Shown: positions 6,568 to 15,978, counted from the stretch's first letter. The stretch is 37,488 bases of DNA from Pseudanabaena cinerea FACHB-1277 (GCF_014696345.1 NZ_JACJPY010000039.1:1-37488), one strand, 5' to 3'. Numbers and translations are program-made. The notes: generated from the sequence alone by a model not told the origin.

Positions 6568-8166
6568 CTAACCAATATGAACTGGGGTTTTAATGCCCCT
6601 GACCTCATAGGCGGCAGTTTCTAACAAAGAAACTCCTGTCATTTCTTCAGGTTGGGGCAGTTGTAAAATCTGCAAAATAGTGGGAGCTATGTCGGCGAGG
6701 CGACCGCCTGACTGGCGCAACTGCACATCGGCTCCATGACCATAGATTTTGCGTTTTTCTCCTTCCACCAAAATAAATGGTACAGGGTTACTAGAATGCG
6801 CTGTCCAAGGATTACCCTGCTCATCCCACATATATTCAGCATTGCCATGATCGGCGGTAATGAGGGCTGTACCTCCTGCTCTAGCGATACTCGCCAGCAG
6901 ATTACCCAAACAGCGATCAACGTGTTCTAGGGCTTTGACGGTGGCGGCAAAGTTGCCAGTATGTCCCACCATGTCGGGATTGGCATAGTTGATCACGATT
7001 AGGGAGTAAATGCCCTTAGCGATCGCGGCGGCAGCTTTTTCGGTCACTTCTGTCGCCGACATGGCGGGTTCTTGATCATAAGTGGAGACTCTGGGGCTAT
7101 TCACCAACATCCGATCATCCCCCTCACTTGCTTCCTCCATGCCGCCATCAAAAAAGTAAGTGACATGGGCATATTTCTCGGTTTCGGCTAGACGCAGTTG
7201 CTTGAGTCCATGGCGAGAAACCACCTGACCGAGTAAATTAGTCAGATTTTGGGGCAGAAAGGCAACGGGTACGGGCAGGGAACTGTCGTACTGCGTAAAA
7301 GTGGCATAGGCAAGGGGCGTAATTAGTTCGCGCTCAAAGCCTGAGAAATTTGGGGCAACGAGGGCTTGGGTAATTTCACGGGAGCGATCGGGGCGGAAGT
7401 TAAAGCAAATTACGCCATCATTAGGAGCGATCGCGCCTGAAGCGATGCGGGTAGGCGGCAGAAATTCATCGGTAATGTTTTCCTTATAGGCGGCGGTAAG
7501 AACATCGGCGGCGGCGAGTTCGCTGGTAATTTGATTGTTAGTCATTACTTCGTATGCTTTCTGCACCCGATCCCAGCGCTTATCGCGATCCATCGCAAAA
7601 TAACGCCCGCTCATGGTGACGATGCGACCAACGCCAATCTTGTTGAGATGTGCTTGTAACAGCTTAATGAAATTGATCCCTGAGTGGGGGAGGGTGTCGC
7701 GTCCATCGGTAATGACATGAATACATACATCGCTGATTTGCTGCACCTTGGCGAGATCCAGCAATCCCAAAAGATGATCAATGTGGGAATGTACGCCACC
7801 ATCGGAGCAGAGTCCGATTAGGTGCAGTTTGCCATCGGTGGCTTTGACCTTTTCACAAACTGTAACTAAGGCTGGGTTTGACAATAGCGAACCATCATCG
7901 ACAGCATCAGAAATTCTAACTAATTCTTGAGGGACGACCCGACCTGCACCGATGTTTAAATGACCAACCTCTGAGTTGCCCATTTGCCCCTTTGGCAAAC
8001 CAACGTCTTTCCCTGAGGCTTGGAGGAGAGTTTTGGGGTAAGTACTCCACAGGCTATCCATGACGGGAGTATTTGCTGCGGCGATCGCATTGCCCTCGGT
8101 ATCTTCTCTATGTCCCCAGCCGTCCAGAATGATCAAAACTAGTGGAGAAACAGACCCCATTTGCAT
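6568..8166 (-). CDS. gpmI: 2,3-bisphosphoglycerate-independent phosphoglycerate mutase
   Basis: From the ATG at 8166 (AAGGAA about 9 nt upstream) the protein has 532 residues, the usual size. LIILDGWGHRED gives the first metal ligand, and MGNSEVGHLNIGAGR carries the phosphorylated Ser65. Later motifs CSDGGVHSHIDH, VITDGRDT, GRYFAMDRDKRWDR, NYANPDMVGHTG and ITADHGNAE match the Mn-dependent alkaline-phosphatase-superfamily enzyme. It interconverts 3- and 2-phosphoglycerate in glycolysis. A longer frame from 8223 lacks a ribosome binding site and is less likely. Downstream of it the strand carries gmk and parA. Confidence 0.95.
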   Translation of the reverse strand: MQMGSVSPLVLIILDGWGHREDTEGNAIAAANTPVMDSLWSTYPKTLLQASGKDVGLPKGQMGNSEVGHLNIGAGRVVPQELVRISDAVDDGSLLSNPALVTVCEKVKATDGKLHLIGLCSDGGVHSHIDHLLGLLDLAKVQQISDVCIHVITDGRDTLPHSGINFIKLLQAHLNKIGVGRIVTMSGRYFAMDRDKRWDRVQKAYEVMTNNQITSELAAADVLTAAYKENITDEFLPPTRIASGAIAPNDGVICFNFRPDRSREITQALVAPNFSGFERELITPLAYATFTQYDSSLPVPVAFLPQNLTNLLGQVVSRHGLKQLRLAETEKYAHVTYFFDGGMEEASEGDDRMLVNSPRVSTYDQEPAMSATEVTEKAAAAIAKGIYSLIVINYANPDMVGHTGNFAATVKALEHVDRCLGNLLASIARAGGTALITADHGNAEYMWDEQGNPWTAHSSNPVPFILVEGEKRKIYGHGADVQLRQSGGRLADIAPTILQILQLPQPEEMTGVSLLETAAYEVRGIKTPVHIG

Positions 8167-8432
8167 AAAAGACAGTTCCTTGTTAAGTACAATCTCACCC
8201 TTGCTACTTGGCTTGAATACCATTGGATAGCATTTAGGACGAATTTACAGATTATTTTACGGATTATTTTAAACAATACTTGGCAATTCGTTCGATCGCA
8301 ATGTATCCCAGAAAACTTTTAATGGTTTACAAAAAAACTTTGAATATTACAACGGCTAAATTTTTTGTCTGATGTGATTTTTAAGCGAATGAGCCTGATT
8401 TTGCCAATTCTGGCATCACTGTTAGAAATATA

Positions 8433-9404
8433 ATGATAAGAAATTTCTGTAAGATATTTAAAAAAGTCTTGTATTTTTACAAAAGTAAAGCAGCCTCCAA
8501 GTGTCCCATATCTATGACAAAACGCTTTTCAATTCCGACTACTTGGAATACGTCAGACCATTGCAATAAATTGTTCGAGCTATGGGATCAAATTTCTCAA
8601 CTGCCATTAAAAAACAATCTACACATTGAATTTGATTTTCATGAATGTAAATTCTTAAGTCATAATGGAGTTGCTTTTCTCGGTGGGCTAGCACATTTCA
8701 TAGAGGATAACGGAGGAAAGGTCATATTTATGTGGAATACACTTGATCCCAAGATACGCATGAACTTAGCCCAAAATGGTTTTCTGAATTGTTTTGGTGA
8801 AAGTCAAGAATCTTGGGATGGCAATTCTATTCCTTATCGAAGAGACTCCCAACAAGATAAGTCAGTGATTATGGATTATCTTTTAGACAAATGGCTGGGT
8901 AGGGGATGGCTCAGGATTAGTCCGCAATTGCAAGATGTAATAGTAGGTCAGGTATCTGAAATCTATGGTAATGCTTTTGAGCATAGTCAGTCCGAAATTG
9001 GAATATTTAGTTGTGGGCAACATTATCCAACAAAAGGATGTCTAGAGCTTTCAGTAATTGACTTTGGCGTTGGCATCCCCACTAAAGTTAGATCTTTACC
9101 TAAAAATTCATGCTTGTCATCAGAAGACGCTTTAAAATGGGCGCTTAAGGCTGGCACTAGTACAGTCCCTGATATGTGCAGAGGCTTAGGGCTAAGTCTG
9201 CTCCAAGAATTTGTCAGATGTAATCAGGGTATTCTCAGAATTTTTAGTAATGACATTTATGTCAAGATCGAACATAATGGGATTAAATATAAAAAACAAA
9301 AAGTTAATTTTTCGGGAACACTCATTAATATCACCCTGAAATGTAGTGAGACTTATTACTGCCTTGATTCTGGAGTTTCAGAAAATAGCAGCATCAGATT
9401 TTAA
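8433..9404 (+). CDS. STAS-like N-terminus plus GHKL (HATPase_c) ATPase, first gene of a three-gene unit
   Basis: The 323-residue protein has two parts. Residues ~45-125 resemble a STAS-type fold (IEFDFHECKFLSHNGVAFLGGLAHFIE, then GGKVIFMW). Residues ~150-290 hold GHKL ATPase boxes: N-box EIYGNAFEHS with Asn180, G1 box VIDFGVGIP with Asp210, and G2 box RGLGLSLLQEF (250-260). No phospho-accepting His box, transmembrane or sensor domain is seen, so it is not a classic sensor kinase; it resembles anti-sigma/RsbW-SpoIIAB-like serine kinases. The start is uncertain; ATG at 8514 (MTKRFSIP) is an alternative because the first 27 residues are basic and lack family features. The next gene begins 16 nt later. 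Confidence 0.75.
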   Translation: MIRNFCKIFKKVLYFYKSKAASKCPISMTKRFSIPTTWNTSDHCNKLFELWDQISQLPLKNNLHIEFDFHECKFLSHNGVAFLGGLAHFIEDNGGKVIFMWNTLDPKIRMNLAQNGFLNCFGESQESWDGNSIPYRRDSQQDKSVIMDYLLDKWLGRGWLRISPQLQDVIVGQVSEIYGNAFEHSQSEIGIFSCGQHYPTKGCLELSVIDFGVGIPTKVRSLPKNSCLSSEDALKWALKAGTSTVPDMCRGLGLSLLQEFVRCNQGILRIFSNDIYVKIEHNGIKYKKQKVNFSGTLINITLKCSETYYCLDSGVSENSSIRF

Positions 9405-9419
9405 TTAGGGAGAATAATC

Positions 9420-9770
9420 ATGCTTTATAAGGTATACGACATTACAGGCAAGTTTGCTACTGATTGTGATAGTGGACAAGAGTTATATGATCTTATCTAT
9501 CCTCAGTTAGAGCAAGGTAAATCTGTAGAGCTAGACTTTACGGATGTTGGAGTATTTGCTTCTGCTTTTTTTAACTATGCGATCGGTCAACTTTTACAAC
9601 ATAAGATTGTTGTTGACCAACTGAACCATCTGTTGACTTTCAAAGCTCTCTCTCCTATGGGGCATAACGTCCTCAAGCGAGTTGTTGACAATGCAAAGCA
9701 GTACTACGCCGATCCGCAGTCTAGACAGGCTGTGGATACTGTACTTGAGGAGTATGCTGCTAGCCTCTAG
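9420..9770 (+). CDS. STAS-like DUF4325 protein
   Basis: The 116-residue protein follows GGGAG at a proper distance. It has the small alpha/beta pattern of STAS-like DUF4325: a strand and helix (GQELYDLIYPQLEQGKSVEL), DFTDVGVFASAFFNYAIGQL (the loop and helix at which SpoIIAA-type proteins carry the phospho-Ser), then a C-terminal helical part. Ser48 equivalents cannot be fixed by eye; the FASAFFNYAIG segment is the likely partner-binding site. It lies between the GHKL ATPase and the PIN gene. A partner-switch role (bound or phosphorylated by the ATPase) is inference from context. Confidence 0.75.
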   Translation: MLYKVYDITGKFATDCDSGQELYDLIYPQLEQGKSVELDFTDVGVFASAFFNYAIGQLLQHKIVVDQLNHLLTFKALSPMGHNVLKRVVDNAKQYYADPQSRQAVDTVLEEYAASL

Positions 9771-9772
9771 TT

Positions 9773-10471
9773 ATGCCATCAATTCAACTCAATGTCCAAG
9801 CAGAAGTAATTGACATTACAACTGATACCCCACAGCCAAACGAATCTTTTTTGGTAGATACCAATGTTTGGCTGTGGCAGACTTATTCCAGATTTTCTGT
9901 GCCACATCTTGCCCGTTCTGATTTTGCTAGATTCTCAGATCCAAGCCCTCAGAGAGCAAGAAATGAAGCGGAGAAAGTACAAATTAAAATTGGTAAGTAC
10001 ATTCCCTATATTAAAAAAGCCCGTATTGCTGGGGCGAAAATCTTTTACTCAGGTTTAATTCTTGCAGAACTTGCTCATCTAATAGAAAAGACCGAATATG
10101 AGATCTACAAGAATAAAAATCGTCAACCATCGTTAACGCTCAAGCAATACAGACATACTTTGCCCAGCGAACGAGCTAATGTTATTGCTGAAGTTCAGTC
10201 GGTTTGGAGTCAGGTAGAAGGTCTCGGAATATCGGCTGACTTCACTATAAATAGTGAGGCAACACAGGCATTTCTGGCTAGATTTCAAACTCAGGCTCTA
10301 GATGGATACGATCCGTTTCTTCTTGAAGCTATCAAGTACTCAGTATCTGGACAAATTCAAGTTATTACGCATGACATGGACTATGTAACCGCAGATAATA
10401 TTTTAGTATTTACTGCTAACGGTGAGTCTCTCTCAGAAGCACAAAGACTTGGCAAGCTGCTGGTAAGATAG
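9773..10471 (+). CDS. PIN-domain nuclease-like protein, third gene of the unit
   Basis: The 232-residue protein begins 2 nt after the preceding stop, so translation is probably coupled. PIN-fold acidic residues are visible: SFLVDTNVWLW (Asp29), GLILAELAHLIE (Glu99), DGYDPFLLEA (Asp180, with Glu185) and VITHDMDYV (Asp201, Asp203). It is longer than typical VapC toxins (~130-140), with an inserted region at ~40-90 (SDPSPQRARNEAEKVQIK) and a Lys/Arg-rich stretch at 107-135. PIN proteins are Mg/Mn-dependent RNases. No small antitoxin is next to it; the two upstream proteins may supply the control. Confidence 0.8.
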   Translation: MPSIQLNVQAEVIDITTDTPQPNESFLVDTNVWLWQTYSRFSVPHLARSDFARFSDPSPQRARNEAEKVQIKIGKYIPYIKKARIAGAKIFYSGLILAELAHLIEKTEYEIYKNKNRQPSLTLKQYRHTLPSERANVIAEVQSVWSQVEGLGISADFTINSEATQAFLARFQTQALDGYDPFLLEAIKYSVSGQIQVITHDMDYVTADNILVFTANGESLSEAQRLGKLLVR

Positions 10472-10570
10472 CTCTCGCGATCATAGCAATCATTTAGTCT
10501 CTAGATCTTTATAGCGATCGCAGTCTCAAATGTATGATAGGTAAACTGGATTGTAAGATTTCTCTAACGA

Positions 10571-12400
10571 ATGGCGTTAATAGTTCAAAAATATGGTGGC
10601 TCATCTGTAGCCGATGCCGATCGCATTAAAGCAGTGCGCGATCGCATCAAACGCACAGTTGATGCAGGTAATCAAGTGGTGGTCGTGGTTTCAGCGATGG
10701 GCAAAACTACGGATGGTCTAGTTGCCCTCGCCAATGCAGTTTCAAATTCGCACCTGAGCCTGTCGACAATGGCGGCGCAAGAGCGCGAGATGGATTTGCT
10801 GCTAGCGACTGGTGAGCAGGTGACAATTGCTCTTTTGAGTATGGCTTTGCAAGCGGTGGGACAGCCCGCGATCGCCATGAATGGTTCACAGGTGCGCGTG
10901 GTCACTGAGGCAAATCACACCCGTGCGCGAATTTTGTATGTAGAGCCAGAGGCAATTCAGGCGGCATTAAATTTGGGTAAGGTCGTGATTGTGGCAGGTT
11001 TTCAGGGTGTGGCAGTCGATCCCCAAACAGGGAAACCGAGTACAGAGATTACAACTTTGGGGCGTGGCGGTTCTGATACTTCGGCTGTGGCGATCGCGGC
11101 GGCTATCAAAGCTGATATTTGCGAGATCTATACCGATGTACCAGGCATTTTAACCACTGATCCCCGCATCGTGCCGAAGGCGCAACTGCTCACCGAGATT
11201 ACCTGTGACGAGATGCTAGAGCTTGCTAGCTTGGGAGCAAAAGTATTGCACCCACGTTCTGTGGAAATTGCGCGGAACTTTGGGGTAAAAATGTGTGTGC
11301 GATCAAGTTGGCTGGAGGATGCAGGCACGGTAATCACGGCTCCTCGTCTGAGTACGGGCAATCTCGAAGCCTTGGAGGTCAATCGCTTTGTGGAGGGTAT
11401 ATCCATTGATTATGACCAAGTAAAAATCGCCCTCTTGCAGGTTCCCGATCGCCCAGGCATCGCCTCACAGTTATTTCAATCTCTAGCATCGCAGGGGGTG
11501 AATGTGGACTTGATTATTCAAGCTGTGCAGGAAACTGAAGGGGTGAATGATATCGCCTTTACAATCCCCCAAAGTCATTTGCAGATGGCGGAGGTGGTCA
11601 GCCGCAGTTTAGAGATTGGTGCAAGGTCGGTAACGGTAGATTCTAACGTTGCCAAAATTAGTATTGTCGGCGTGGGCATGATTGGTCGTCCGGGGGTGGC
11701 GGCACAGATGTTTAGCGCCCTTGCCGATGCGGGGATCAATATCCAAATGATCTCCACCTCAGAAATAAAAATTAGTTGTGTAATTGCCGCAAATGATGGC
11801 GAAGCGGCGATCGCTGCCATGCAGACCGCCTTTAATGTGCCAGTGCAGTCTTCCCATCGTGCCTGTGAATTTTCGCAATCCACAGATGATCACCATGCAC
11901 CAGTGTGCGGCGTGGCACTAGATCGGCATCGTGCCAGAATTGCCGTGGAGCAGGTTCCTGATCGCCCAGGCATGGCTGCCGAGATCTTTGAGCAGTTGGT
12001 GGCGCAAAATATCAGCATTGATACGATCGTCCAGTCTCAGTCTGATCGCGATGTTAATGAAATTGCCTTCACGGTGGCGATCGCGGATGTTGACAAAGCC
12101 GAAACTGCTCTCAAAAATTATGCCCCAATTTTGGGCTATGGCGCTGTCACTAGCGATCGGCATATCTGCAAAGTTAGTATTGTCGGCGCAAATATGGTTC
12201 ATCAGTCAGGGATCGCGGCGCGAATGTTTAGCGCCTTAGCCGAAGCAGACATTAATATTGAGATGATTGCCACCTCGGAAATCAAGGTCAGTTGTGTTGT
12301 GCGTGAACATCAAGCCGAATCTGCTCTCAAACTGATTCACCAAGAGTTTGGACTATCAGGCGATCGCGCCATTGAAGTTCCTAGCGCCACCAAACCTTGA
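10571..12400 (+). CDS. lysC: Aspartate kinase with four ACT domains
   Basis: The 609-residue protein starts MALIVQKYGGSSVAD, the aspartate-kinase N-terminal motif, followed by LLATGEQVT, TLGRGGSDTSAVA and the DVPGILTTDPRIV region. After the ~245-residue kinase domain come two tandem pairs of ACT domains. Each pair begins VPDRPG(I/M)A and contains a VGxxM-(R/H)-(S/P)GxAA-MFSALA-A-INI-MI-TSEIK segment. The duplicated regulatory block is the form seen in cyanobacteria and explains the length beyond the usual 400-450 residues. It catalyses the first step to Lys, Thr, Met and Ile and is expected to be feedback-inhibited by Lys and/or Thr. It appears monocistronic. Confidence 0.95.
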   Translation: MALIVQKYGGSSVADADRIKAVRDRIKRTVDAGNQVVVVVSAMGKTTDGLVALANAVSNSHLSLSTMAAQEREMDLLLATGEQVTIALLSMALQAVGQPAIAMNGSQVRVVTEANHTRARILYVEPEAIQAALNLGKVVIVAGFQGVAVDPQTGKPSTEITTLGRGGSDTSAVAIAAAIKADICEIYTDVPGILTTDPRIVPKAQLLTEITCDEMLELASLGAKVLHPRSVEIARNFGVKMCVRSSWLEDAGTVITAPRLSTGNLEALEVNRFVEGISIDYDQVKIALLQVPDRPGIASQLFQSLASQGVNVDLIIQAVQETEGVNDIAFTIPQSHLQMAEVVSRSLEIGARSVTVDSNVAKISIVGVGMIGRPGVAAQMFSALADAGINIQMISTSEIKISCVIAANDGEAAIAAMQTAFNVPVQSSHRACEFSQSTDDHHAPVCGVALDRHRARIAVEQVPDRPGMAAEIFEQLVAQNISIDTIVQSQSDRDVNEIAFTVAIADVDKAETALKNYAPILGYGAVTSDRHICKVSIVGANMVHQSGIAARMFSALAEADINIEMIATSEIKVSCVVREHQAESALKLIHQEFGLSGDRAIEVPSATKP

Positions 12401-12498
12401 CTCCACCAAAGTTCTTCTAAAATCCCACCAAAATCCTAAATTTTGTAACTTAGCTCTAAGATAGTCTTACATTCCTGAAGCAGCTTCAAACATATCCT

Positions 12499-13179
12499 AT
12501 GTCCTCCGATAAATCCAGCGATCGACCTAAGCCTCAGCATCCCCCCTCATTGCCAGAACAAGAGCCAAAGCCCTCGCTCAAGAATTTCTTGGTAGACAAT
12601 CTACCAACGGTGGCAGTGGCGGTTTTGTTGGCTGTGGGGGTGCGGATTTTTATCGCGGAGCCACGCTTTATTCCGACCACATCCATGGAGCCGACCCTGT
12701 TGGTAGATGATCGGCTAATTATTGACAAGATCTCCATGCGCTGGCAAAAACCTGAACGTGGCGAAATAATTGTTTTTAACCCGCCCGTTAATCCTGTTGT
12801 ACCTGATGCTTCTAAGGTATACATTAAGCGTGTAATTGGTTTACCAGGCGATCGCATCAGTATTCGAGATGGCAAAGTTTTCATTAATGATCTCCCCCTC
12901 AATGAGCCTTACATCGCTGAGCCAATTAAATATACTTTGCCCACCGCAGATGATGCCCTCTGTTCTGGCTGTTTTCGCCCTAGGGATATTCAATCGCGTG
13001 ATGGACAATCCTATTTCACTGTACCCAACAATCAATATTGGGTAATGGGAGACAATCGCAACAATAGCCTGGACTCCCATGCTTGGGGATTTTTGCCAGA
13101 AGAAAATTTAGTGGGTCGGGCAGTGTTTCGTTACTGGCCTCTTGATAATCGTGCTGGTGTATTGGCACGTCCGCAGTAG
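12499..13179 (+). CDS. lepB: Signal peptidase I (first of a tandem pair)
   Basis: The 226-residue protein has a Pro-rich cytoplasmic leader (1-30), one transmembrane segment (~34-53), then the family boxes: FIPTTSMEPTL with catalytic Ser62, DRLIIDKIS, YIKRVIGLPGD with general base Lys110, and MGDNRNNSLDSHAWGF. It cleaves signal peptides at the outer face of the plasma and thylakoid membranes. A 15-residue insert with two cysteines (ALCSGCFRP, ~154-160) distinguishes it from the next gene. The second copy starts 19 nt after its stop, so both are likely cotranscribed. Confidence 0.93.
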   Translation: MSSDKSSDRPKPQHPPSLPEQEPKPSLKNFLVDNLPTVAVAVLLAVGVRIFIAEPRFIPTTSMEPTLLVDDRLIIDKISMRWQKPERGEIIVFNPPVNPVVPDASKVYIKRVIGLPGDRISIRDGKVFINDLPLNEPYIAEPIKYTLPTADDALCSGCFRPRDIQSRDGQSYFTVPNNQYWVMGDNRNNSLDSHAWGFLPEENLVGRAVFRYWPLDNRAGVLARPQ

Positions 13180-13198
13180 GTTTTATTAGGTTTTATTC

Positions 13199-13774
13199 AT
13201 GTCAACGCAAACACAAACTGATTCTTCTGTAGTTACAAAATCTTGGTGGCAAAAATACGGCGATACGATCACCATCTTTGCGATCGCTTTGGTGGTTGCC
13301 ACGTTATTGCGGACTTTTGTAGTGGAGCCGCGTTTCATTCCCTCTGGCTCAATGGAGCCGACTTTGCAAGTGGGCGATCGCATTCTCGTTGACAAGATTT
13401 CGGCAAATTGGCAACCACCCCAATATGGCGATATTCTCATTTTTTATCCACCTGCCTCTTCCGCCATTGACGACAACAGCAAAGCCTATATCAAGCGCTT
13501 GATTGGTATGGGCGGCGATCGCATTGCCATTGTTAACGGTAAGGTCTATCGCAATGGCGTACCCCTCGATGAGCCTTACATTGCCGAGCCACCTTTTTAC
13601 AATATGCGGACGGTGACAGTACCTCAGGGCTATTACTGGATGATGGGCGACAATCGCAATCACAGCAATGATTCCCATGTGTGGGGTTTTTTGCCGCAGC
13701 AAAATGTAATCGGTAAGGCTGTATTTAGGTTTTTCCCCTTAGGCGATCGCCTAGGCGCGATCGATAGAAGCTAG
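13199..13774 (+). CDS. lepB: Signal peptidase I (second of a tandem pair)
   Basis: The 191-residue protein has one membrane segment (~23-41) and the same catalytic boxes: FIPSGSMEPTL with Ser51, YIKRLIGMGGD with Lys99, and MGDNRNHSNDSHVWGF. It lacks the cysteine-bearing insert and the long Pro-rich leader of the upstream copy. The pair resembles the multiple signal peptidases of cyanobacteria, where copies can be specialised for thylakoid or plasma membrane substrates; which does what cannot be told from sequence. It ends with a HIP1-dense stretch inside the coding region. Confidence 0.93.
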   Translation: MSTQTQTDSSVVTKSWWQKYGDTITIFAIALVVATLLRTFVVEPRFIPSGSMEPTLQVGDRILVDKISANWQPPQYGDILIFYPPASSAIDDNSKAYIKRLIGMGGDRIAIVNGKVYRNGVPLDEPYIAEPPFYNMRTVTVPQGYYWMMGDNRNHSNDSHVWGFLPQQNVIGKAVFRFFPLGDRLGAIDRS

Positions 13775-13821
13775 AGCATTGCATCCAACTCTCTAAATAC
13801 TAAACTATAGTATTCTCCAAT

Positions 13822-14568
13822 ATGTCCCATCAAACTTCAGGTAATCAAAAAAACTGGCTTTACTTTGCCCTTGGCTCAGGCTCAATGCTAGTTATTGGTG
13901 CAGTTGCCTTAACTGCATTTAACTTCTTGGGTAAATCTGCACAGTCACAGATAGCAGGAACTTGGAAAGTAGAAGCCAATGATGCTCCCGCAGGCACGCC
14001 AGCGATCACGATTTTGATTGACAATGACGGTAAAATCACGGCGCTAAACCCTAGTAACGAAAAAGAAACGCTCGAACTGGGCAAAATTACCAGAGTATCT
14101 GATGTTGCAATTTTGCCTGAGGATGCCAATGTGCAGGCTAATCCCTCTGCCAATCAAGCCAACAAAGCTAGACAATCAGAAGCCAAAACCTATGTGGGTG
14201 CTATGAATAGAGGGCAGCAAGCGCATTTTTTAGAAAGAAATAGATGGGGGAAAACAATCGACGAAATTGGCATTGGCATTAAGTCAGAATCGGAGGACTA
14301 TCGATATACAATAAAAATTGTTGACTCAATTAAAACGATCAACACTAAAAATTATGTGGGTATAGCTGTAAATACAGCGATCGCAAAAAAAGATGGACTC
14401 AAGAGCTATGTTGGTGTCGTTTATCTCAGCAATTCTGGAGCGGCGGCTGAGCTTTCTTCTTTAGGGATTCTTTGTGAATCTCAACAGCCCTCCACTAAGG
14501 AGAGCGGCTTACCAGAATTTGATGGTAAACAAGTTAAATGTCCCAATGATTACGTGTCGTTACAATAA
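13822..14568 (+). CDS. Type IV pilin-like G/H family protein
   Basis: The 248-residue protein has an N-terminal membrane segment (~13-33). A lipocalin-like stretch follows (AGTWKVEANDAPAGTPAITILID), and then SEAKTYVGAMNRGQQAHFLERNRW with IDEIGIGIKSESEDYRYTI. The last block matches the conserved part of cyanobacterial pilin-like G/H (Slr1046-like) proteins, which otherwise follow a type IV pilin N-terminus. Here the pilin Gly-Phe-Thr-Leu-xE cleavage motif is absent, so it is probably membrane-anchored or exported by another route rather than assembled into pili. It lies 47 bp after lepB2. Confidence 0.7.
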   Translation: MSHQTSGNQKNWLYFALGSGSMLVIGAVALTAFNFLGKSAQSQIAGTWKVEANDAPAGTPAITILIDNDGKITALNPSNEKETLELGKITRVSDVAILPEDANVQANPSANQANKARQSEAKTYVGAMNRGQQAHFLERNRWGKTIDEIGIGIKSESEDYRYTIKIVDSIKTINTKNYVGIAVNTAIAKKDGLKSYVGVVYLSNSGAAAELSSLGILCESQQPSTKESGLPEFDGKQVKCPNDYVSLQ

Positions 14569-14573
14569 TTACA

Positions 14574-14622
14574 AGCGAAGATGTTAAAAGTGTTGCTTTG
14601 CGACGCTTTCAACATCTTTGCT
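14574..14622. terminator. Long near-perfect hairpin after the pilin-like gene
   Basis: AGCGAAGATGTT-A-AAAGTGTTGC pairs with GCGACGCTTT-C-AACATCTTTGCT around a TTT loop: about 22 pairs with three G.T wobbles and one A.C mismatch. It starts 6 bp after the stop. A probable terminator or processing hairpin; its GC-NNN-GC apex resembles other hairpins in the window. Confidence 0.6.
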
Positions 14623-14708
14623 AGATTTAGGTATGAGCGCAAAGCACTCTAGGATTGCTATATGATGTATAGCGACAAAGCAATCAAGTCTTTAGCAAAT
14701 TTTTTAGA

Positions 14709-15935
14709 ATGCCCTCAAGTATCGATCCTCAAACTGCTCCTCAAACACAGGCGACCCTCTTAGAAAGAGGTGTCGTTGAAATATTCCCTAATAGTGAATC
14801 GGAAAACCTGAGCGATCGCCTCGCTAAAAGGGATCGCCCCCTGCGGATCAAATTGGGGATCGATCCCACCCGTCCTGACTTGCATCTAGGTCATACAGTG
14901 GCATTGCGGAAATTGCGTCAATTTCAGGATGCAGGACATAAGGCAGTTTTAATTATTGGTGACTTTACCGCCCAGATTGGCGACCCCACAGGACGCTCTG
15001 AGGCACGCCCCCGCCTCACGCCCGATGAGGTGGCTTACAACGCCGAAACCTATTTAGAGCAAGCCAAAAAAATCTTAGATTTCTCCAGCGATCGCTTCGA
15101 GTTGCGCCGCAATGGTGAATGGTTAAACAAACTAGACTTGCAGGATATTATTAACTTGCAAGCCAGTATGACCGTGGGACAGATGCTTGCCAAAGAAGGA
15201 TTTAGCGATCGCTACGACAAGGGCAATCCCATTTATCTCCATGAATTTCTCTATCCTCTATTGCAAGGCTATGACTCCGTAGCGATCGCTGCCGATGTGG
15301 AGCTAGGCGGCACTGATCAAAAATTTAATATTTTGGTGGGACGCGACCTGCAACTAAAAGATTCCCAGCGTCAGGGCAAACCTGCTCAATTTGGACTATT
15401 GCTACCTTTGCTAGTGGGCTTAGATGGCGTGCAGAAAATGTCCAAATCCCTCGGCAATTATGTGGGGCTTACCGATGAACCTTTGAGTATGTATTCTAAA
15501 CTCGAAAAAGTCCCCGATGCCCTAGTTGATAAATATTTTGAGTTACTCACCGACATCGATCTGACCACCCTGCCCACAAACCCACGGGAAAAGCAAAAAC
15601 AACTGGCTCTAGCGATCGTTGGTCAATATCACAGCCCCGAAGCCGCCCTGCAAGCTCAGCAGGATGCCGAAAAGATCGTGCTGGCTGGCAATACCGATGA
15701 TCTTGGCGATATCCCTGAATTTGATCTCACTCAAATTAATTTCCCTGCCCCCTTGCATTACCTAGTCAAAGCATCAGGACTCTGCAAAAGCAACAGCGAG
15801 GCCCAAAGCCAAATCAAAAATGGCGCAGTCAAACTTGATGGCGAAAAACTAGGCGATCGCACCTTTAATGACCGCACCGAACTTGTGGGCAAAGTTTTAC
15901 AGGTCGGTAAAAAGAAATTTTTGCGACTACTCTGA
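14709..15935 (+). CDS. tyrS: Tyrosyl-tRNA synthetase
   Basis: The 408-residue class I synthetase has the HIGH-type motif HLGH at residues 59-62, [14 protein letters not shown], the specificity region [26 protein letters not shown] and KMSKS at 243-247. The C-terminal ~65 residues form an S4 RNA-binding domain ([27 protein letters not shown]). The layout is that of the TyrZ-type bacterial enzyme. It charges tRNA-Tyr. The gene is followed by a convergent hairpin terminator. Confidence 0.95.
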   Translation: MPSSIDPQTAPQTQATLLERGVVEIFPNSESENLSDRLAKRDRPLRIKLGIDPTRPDLHLGHTVALRKLRQFQDAGHKAVLIIGDFTAQIGDPTGRSEARPRLTPDEVAYNAETYLEQAKKILDFSSDRFELRRNGEWLNKLDLQDIINLQASMTVGQMLAKEGFSDRYDKGNPIYLHEFLYPLLQGYDSVAIAADVELGGTDQKFNILVGRDLQLKDSQRQGKPAQFGLLLPLLVGLDGVQKMSKSLGNYVGLTDEPLSMYSKLEKVPDALVDKYFELLTDIDLTTLPTNPREKQKQLALAIVGQYHSPEAALQAQQDAEKIVLAGNTDDLGDIPEFDLTQINFPAPLHYLVKASGLCKSNSEAQSQIKNGAVKLDGEKLGDRTFNDRTELVGKVLQVGKKKFLRLL

Positions 15936-15947
15936 TTTGATCTAAAA

Positions 15948-15978
15948 AAAAGAGACTGTGCTATGCACAGCCTCTTTT
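15948..15978. terminator. Bidirectional hairpin terminator between tyrS and a convergent gene
   Basis: AAAAGAG-A-CTGTGC / GCACAG-C-CTCTTTT surrounds TAT. The single A.C mismatch on the plus strand becomes a G.U wobble in minus-strand RNA. Runs of A and T flank both sides, so it can serve tyrS and the opposing secreted-protein gene. Confidence 0.8.
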
